From Fidelibacterota bacterium (GTDB taxonomy: Bacteria; Pseudomonadota; Alphaproteobacteria; Rhodospirillales; Rhodospirillaceae): 64,000 nucleotides of DNA. Under the pieces are notes generated by a model. That model was not told where the DNA came from. It was given only the letters and a program-made list of their open reading frames with translations, and searched no databases. Below, piece after piece: positions 60,241-64,000 of this stretch. Each line of letters opens with the position of its first letter. Position 1 is the first letter of the stretch. The translations under genes and the position numbers were made by a program. The stretch lies in the NCBI GenBank assembly GCA_947476065.1, contig CANJPG010000002.1, forward strand, positions 22,799 to 86,798, read 5' to 3'.

Positions 60241-62763
60241 ATGACCGAAGAAAACACCCCAAATGCGGCGCCCGGCCTCACGGTCCAGCGCCGTTTAGTA
60301 TTGGTTTGGCTCGCCCTCGCCTGGGAACGCATCTGGATCCGCCTGTGGGTGGTTGCGGCGTTGCTGGGCCTCTTTGGCATCGTCCTCTTGACCGACGTGC
60401 TGCCCACCCTGCACTGGGCGCTACATACCATTGTCGTGCTCGGTGTCGCGGGCGGCCTTGGATACACGTTATGGCGCCGTTTGCGCGGCTTTACCTGGCC
60501 CACGCGTGGCGAGGCCCGCGCCCGTCTTGAAACCACGTCACCCGTCGCACACCGTCCGTTGACCGCCGTCGAAGATACGCTAGTGGCCGGGGCCACGGCG
60601 CTTCAGCAAATGATGTGGCGCCTGCACCAGGCGCGTGCGCGCGATGACCTTGATCGCCTGCGTGTCAAAGGCCCCTCCCCGGGCATCGCCAGCCGTGACC
60701 GATTCGCTTTGCGCGCCGCCGTGGTGCTGGCGCTGTTCGTGGCCGTCATCGGCGGCTGGAAAGACATGGGCAACCGTATGTGGCGGGGCGTCCTGCCGAT
60801 GTTGGGCGGCGACAGCAGTCAGGCGGCGGTGAAACTGTGGATTACGCCGCCGGCCTATACCAACCTTTCGCCCATCTACATCGAAACGCCGGCGCCGCAA
60901 GGCACCACGCCGCCGACCAGCATTGAAGTTCCGGCCGGGAGCAAAGCCCTGGCGATCGTCACAGGCACCAGCCGCGACACCACGCTGAAGTTCGACGAGA
61001 ACGTAGCGCCCTTGCAGAAACTCGCCGACGAAACCCAGCGCGGCGAAGCGGACCTCAAGCCGGCCAAGCGTCTGGAAGTCCGCCAAGGGCCGCGCACGCT
61101 TGTCGGCTGGGACATGCACTGGATCGCCGACCAGCCGCCTAACGTGACGATGCCCGCACCGCCGGCCGAAGCTGCCCGATGGCGCACGCGCATCGACTAC
61201 ATGGTCCGCGACGATTACGGCGTTGAATCGGTCACTGCCCGCATCACCCGCGCGTCGGATTCCCAGACCCCGCCGATCGAGTTCCCGCTCAGCCTTCCGG
61301 CCAGCGGCGGCAACACTTTCGTGCATTCTTCGGTGCATGATCTCGCCTCGCATATCTGGGCCGGCGAGAATGTCACCATTCAACTGACCGCAATCGATCA
61401 CGCCGGACAGCGGGGCGAAAGCGAAGAGATGGAAGCCAAGCTGCCCGAGCGCATCTTCAAGCATCCGGTGTCCAAGGAACTGGCGAAGTGGCGCAAGGAT
61501 TTGGCCCGCCACCCGCGCGAGACCACGGCGGCGGCGCTGGAGAGTGTCACAAAGATCCTCGGCAACCGCGCCAGCTTCGGCAGCGAACCGGTGGTTGCTT
61601 TGACGTTGATGACGGCCAAATACCGCCTGACCAACGAACCCGCCGCCGACGTTGGCAAAACCGTGCCCGAACTGCTGTGGCATGCGGCCGTGCGCATTGA
61701 GGATGGCAACCTCGTCAATGCCGAGCAACGCCTGGTCGATGCCGAGAAGGCCTTGCGCGAAGCTATCGAGCGCGGCGCTCCGCCCGAAGAAATTGCTAAG
61801 CGCATGGCCGAGCTGCGCCAGGCGGTGGCCGAATACTCGAAGGCCCTGGCCGACAACAATCCCGACCAGCAGAAGGGCTTCACCAAAGCGGAAAAGGCCA
61901 AACACGACGCCCTACAGCAGTCCATGGACGATGTTCAGGAAATGTCCGAAATGGGCGCTGCCGACGCCGCCAAGAAAGCGCTCGAGAGCCTGCAGGACCA
62001 ACTGCAGGCCCTGCGTGAGGGCCAGGACAAGAACAAGGCCGACAACCCGGACGTCCAGCAGGCCCAGGAAATGATGAAGAAGATGCAGGACCTGGCCGAG
62101 GAACAGTCCAACCTGTTGAACGACAGCTTCGAAAAACAGCGCAAAGAGCAAGCCAAGGAAAACGCCGAAAAGGAAGACGGTCCGAAGCACGGCGAAGGCA
62201 TGGAAGGCGGCCCGAAATCGGCCGACCAAAAGAACAAAGACGGCGGCGGCAAGGAACAGTCGTCAAAAAGCGGCTCGGCGCAAGCCGCCGCGGCCAAGCA
62301 GGAGGCCTTGCGCAAGCAACTCAACGAGATGATGGAAAATCTCGAGGACATGACCGGAAAGAAGCCCGAAAGCATGGCCGACGCCGACCAAGCCATGAAA
62401 GACGCGCGCGACGCCTTGAAGAGCGGCCAGTGGAAAGAGGGCGCCGAAGGTCAGGGCAAGGCGCAGAACAAGTTGGAAGCCGGCATCGACGAGGCCCGCG
62501 ACCAGATTATGCAGATGCTGTTGGATAAAGGCCTCGGCGGCTCGATTGAAAAGCCGGAACCCGCGGCCGTGCGGTTTTCACCGCTTGGCTCGCGCGATGG
62601 CCGCCGTGGCGGCGAGAAGGTCGACGTGCCGACGGGCCCGGATACCGAAGGCATGGCCCAGCGCGTGCGCGTGATCCTCGACGAAATCCGCAAGCGCGCA
62701 GCCGATCGCACGCGGCCGGAATCGGAACAGGATTATTTGCGGCGGCTCAAGAAGCAGTTCTAA
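60241..62763 (+). CDS. DUF4175 / TIGR02302-type large membrane protein
   Basis: An 840-residue protein. Two or three membrane helices lie in residues 30-75 and 155-172. A periplasmic region (about 200-400) with AVKLWITPPAYTNLSPIY and a bacterial-Ig-like DYGVESVTARI block follows. The rest is a long charged, Gln/Lys/Glu-rich coiled-coil region (about 490-760), ending with a C-terminal ERIRKRAADRTRPESE-like helix. This is the alphaproteobacterial TIGR02302/DUF4175 family, whose function is not known. It follows lysA, and the repeat-bearing DUF3426 gene converges on it. Confidence 0.87.
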   Translation: MTEENTPNAAPGLTVQRRLVLVWLALAWERIWIRLWVVAALLGLFGIVLLTDVLPTLHWALHTIVVLGVAGGLGYTLWRRLRGFTWPTRGEARARLETTSPVAHRPLTAVEDTLVAGATALQQMMWRLHQARARDDLDRLRVKGPSPGIASRDRFALRAAVVLALFVAVIGGWKDMGNRMWRGVLPMLGGDSSQAAVKLWITPPAYTNLSPIYIETPAPQGTTPPTSIEVPAGSKALAIVTGTSRDTTLKFDENVAPLQKLADETQRGEADLKPAKRLEVRQGPRTLVGWDMHWIADQPPNVTMPAPPAEAARWRTRIDYMVRDDYGVESVTARITRASDSQTPPIEFPLSLPASGGNTFVHSSVHDLASHIWAGENVTIQLTAIDHAGQRGESEEMEAKLPERIFKHPVSKELAKWRKDLARHPRETTAAALESVTKILGNRASFGSEPVVALTLMTAKYRLTNEPAADVGKTVPELLWHAAVRIEDGNLVNAEQRLVDAEKALREAIERGAPPEEIAKRMAELRQAVAEYSKALADNNPDQQKGFTKAEKAKHDALQQSMDDVQEMSEMGAADAAKKALESLQDQLQALREGQDKNKADNPDVQQAQEMMKKMQDLAEEQSNLLNDSFEKQRKEQAKENAEKEDGPKHGEGMEGGPKSADQKNKDGGGKEQSSKSGSAQAAAAKQEALRKQLNEMMENLEDMTGKKPESMADADQAMKDARDALKSGQWKEGAEGQGKAQNKLEAGIDEARDQIMQMLLDKGLGGSIEKPEPAAVRFSPLGSRDGRRGGEKVDVPTGPDTEGMAQRVRVILDEIRKRAADRTRPESEQDYLRRLKKQF

Positions 62764-62782
62764 AACTGCCTCACGTTGCGGG

Positions 62783-64000
62783 TTACTGCGCCCAGACTAC
62801 GCCGTAACCACCTTTGGCGAGATTGAGCTGCGGCAGTTCCATGCGAATTTCAAATTCGACTGAGCCGCTCGGGTCCAATAGGCCGACGGGCGCCTTCGCC
62901 CCAGAGTCCTGAATGACTTCGCGCTTTTCGTTGTAGAGTTCGAGGCGCAGGTTCGGCACCGCCGCAGGCAATTCCGAGATGTTGGAAATAAAGCCGCGCA
63001 CCACGAGTGTTTCGACGCCCCCGATGCGCTGTAAGCGCTTCGACGATTCGGCGATTTTCAGGCCGTCGCCGGGCCGCGCGGCCTCGACGCCGACGCTTTT
63101 ATAAAAGCCCGATATGCCCGGCCACATTTCGAGGAGGATGCTGCGGCCCATCCAAATCATGGCCGCCAGCGACAATACCGCGAGGCCCATAATTCCAACG
63201 GTGACATAAGCGGGGTCCAAGGGCTTACGTTCGGCTTTTTTCTTAGCGGCCTTACCGCCCTTTGCTCCGGCACGCGCGGAAACTCCGGCGGATGCTTCTT
63301 CTTCCTCCGCTTCATCGGTCTCTTCATCTTCGTCCGGCGCTGTGCCGAAATTGGGCCGATCGGCGTTGGGGTCGACCAGGTCGTCGTCATCTTCTGCGGC
63401 AGCAGGCCCGCTGGATGCCCCTGGACCTGCAGACGCCCCGGGCCCGCCCGATGCTCCGTCTTCCGGTTTTGCCGCGCCAGCTGCGCCGGCCTTGAGTTCG
63501 GCCTCGGCCTTTTTGCCTTTGGCACTGTCAGGACCGCCGCTGGCGCCGGCCTCGGCATCCTTCGCAGCAGCCGCTTGACCTGGGCCGCCACTCGCGCCGC
63601 CATCCGTCGCAGAGACCGGCGGCTGCCCAGGGCCGCCGTCATCACCCTTCATCGATTGACCCGGGCCACCAATGGCGCCCGCATCTTCTTTCATTGATTT
63701 TCCGGGCGCAACGCTGGCGCCCGTCTCGGACTGCATGGATTGACCTGGCCCACCGGCAGCGCCAGCTTCACCCTTCATGGATTGGCCAGGAGCGCCGAGA
63801 ACGCCCGCATCCGCCTTCATTGACCGGCCAGCAGGTCCAAGAACGCCGGCGTCGGATTTCATCGACTGGCCAGGAGCTCCAGGGGCGCTTTGTGAGCCGT
63901 CCAGCAGTGACTGCGCGCCAAGACCAGGCCCGACAATGTCGCCGCCCATTTGCGATATTGCCGGAGCACCGGGTCCGCTTTGCGCGCCGCCCATCATCGA
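62783..64000 (-). CDS. DUF3426-type membrane protein with 14-residue repeats (5' end beyond window)
   Basis: The frame is open from the right edge to a stop at 62783, so at least 405 codons are visible and the N-terminus is missing. The C-terminal ~130 residues are a membrane helix (TVGIMGLAVLSLAAMIW) and a DUF3426 domain (VVRGFISNISELPAAVPNLR, LLDPSGSVEFEIRMELPQ). Before it lie an Asp/Glu-rich stretch, Ala/Gly/Pro-rich low-complexity sequence and six tandem 14-residue repeats (63626-63877). Family members usually start with an MJ0042 zinc ribbon; that part would lie beyond 64000. The function is unknown; a cytoplasmic linker of unusual length and composition is apparent. Confidence 0.8.
   Translation of the reverse strand, partial: SMMGGAQSGPGAPAISQMGGDIVGPGLGAQSLLDGSQSAPGAPGQSMKSDAGVLGPAGRSMKADAGVLGAPGQSMKGEAGAAGGPGQSMQSETGASVAPGKSMKEDAGAIGGPGQSMKGDDGGPGQPPVSATDGGASGGPGQAAAAKDAEAGASGGPDSAKGKKAEAELKAGAAGAAKPEDGASGGPGASAGPGASSGPAAAEDDDDLVDPNADRPNFGTAPDEDEETDEAEEEEASAGVSARAGAKGGKAAKKKAERKPLDPAYVTVGIMGLAVLSLAAMIWMGRSILLEMWPGISGFYKSVGVEAARPGDGLKIAESSKRLQRIGGVETLVVRGFISNISELPAAVPNLRLELYNEKREVIQDSGAKAPVGLLDPSGSVEFEIRMELPQLNLAKGGYGVVWAQ
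63626..63877 (-). repeat. Six 42-bp tandem repeats coding for 14-residue units
   Basis: Inside the DUF3426 gene, six back-to-back units follow the pattern xPGQSMKxDAGxxG (for example APGQSMKSDAGVLG, GPGQSMKGDDGGPG). All are exactly 14 residues long. The DNA units are similar but not identical, so the array is in frame and under some selection, but it may vary in copy number. Confidence 0.9.

Overview
The window reads as a chromosomal segment of a GC-rich alphaproteobacterium. The evidence is the gene neighbourhoods (argD-argF-hslO; cobalamin adenosyltransferase-etfB-etfA-3-hydroxyacyl-CoA dehydrogenase; tlpA/argH-lptM-lysA followed by a DUF4175/TIGR02302 protein), an SAM-II riboswitch in front of metZ, and TPR-glycosyltransferases of the kind that modify flagellin in Caulobacter. 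I cannot place it to genus. I see no tRNA, rRNA, CRISPR array, insertion sequence or prophage.

Layout. 1-5356: three paralogous TPR-glycosyltransferases, two on the minus strand (one cut by the left edge) and one divergent. 5405-10911: a partial type II secretion operon (gspK, gspL, gspM, a gspC-like gene, gspD), followed by a Sel1-repeat protein and a small membrane protein. 11992-37507: a large sugar-biosynthesis island. Its core is two long divergent operons leaving a 375-bp control region at 27009-27383. The minus operon has 11 genes (16171-27008): two GT61-type transferases, a GDP-sugar 4,6-dehydratase, a heptose-phosphate kinase, a Nudix hydrolase, two tandem pairs of thiamine-diphosphate E1 alpha/beta subunits, a methyltransferase and an SDR. 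The plus operon has 10 genes (27384-37507): an RmlC-like epimerase, gmhA, a fused nucleotidyltransferase/heptose-bisphosphate phosphatase, a methyltransferase, a TPR-glycosyltransferase, a cupin, a sugar C-methyltransferase, a Gfo/Idh/MocA oxidoreductase, an RmlB-like dehydratase and a TPR-methyltransferase. A sugar reductase, a B12-type radical SAM enzyme and an aldo/keto reductase lie on the flank.

Together the island encodes every step from sedoheptulose 7-phosphate to an NDP-heptose (probably GDP), its 4,6-dehydration and epimerisation. It also carries enzymes suited to build carbon branches on a keto-sugar: the ThDP pairs, the C-methyltransferase and the radical SAM enzyme. No flippase, polymerase or polysaccharide ABC exporter is visible. 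With so many TPR-transferases this may be a protein- or LPS-core-glycosylation system rather than a capsule. This is the most novel-looking part of the window.

37558-46952: SAM-II riboswitch and terminator with metZ, then apaG, folE, the argD-argF-hslO operon, an ABC-2 permease, recX and an MFS exporter. 46924-50697: a tightly overlapping operon with an LptG-like permease, a PAP2 phosphatase, an unknown protein, a type III polyketide synthase and an ICMT-like methyltransferase, probably making a methylated polyketide lipid. 50810-56577: cobalamin adenosyltransferase, electron-transfer flavoprotein, 3-hydroxyacyl-CoA dehydrogenase, a GT39 membrane transferase and a second PAP2 phosphatase. 56574-64000: a TlpA-like thioredoxin, argH with a repeat-bearing leader, a 50-residue lptM, lysA, a DUF4175 protein and, running off the right edge, a DUF3426 protein with six 14-residue tandem repeats.
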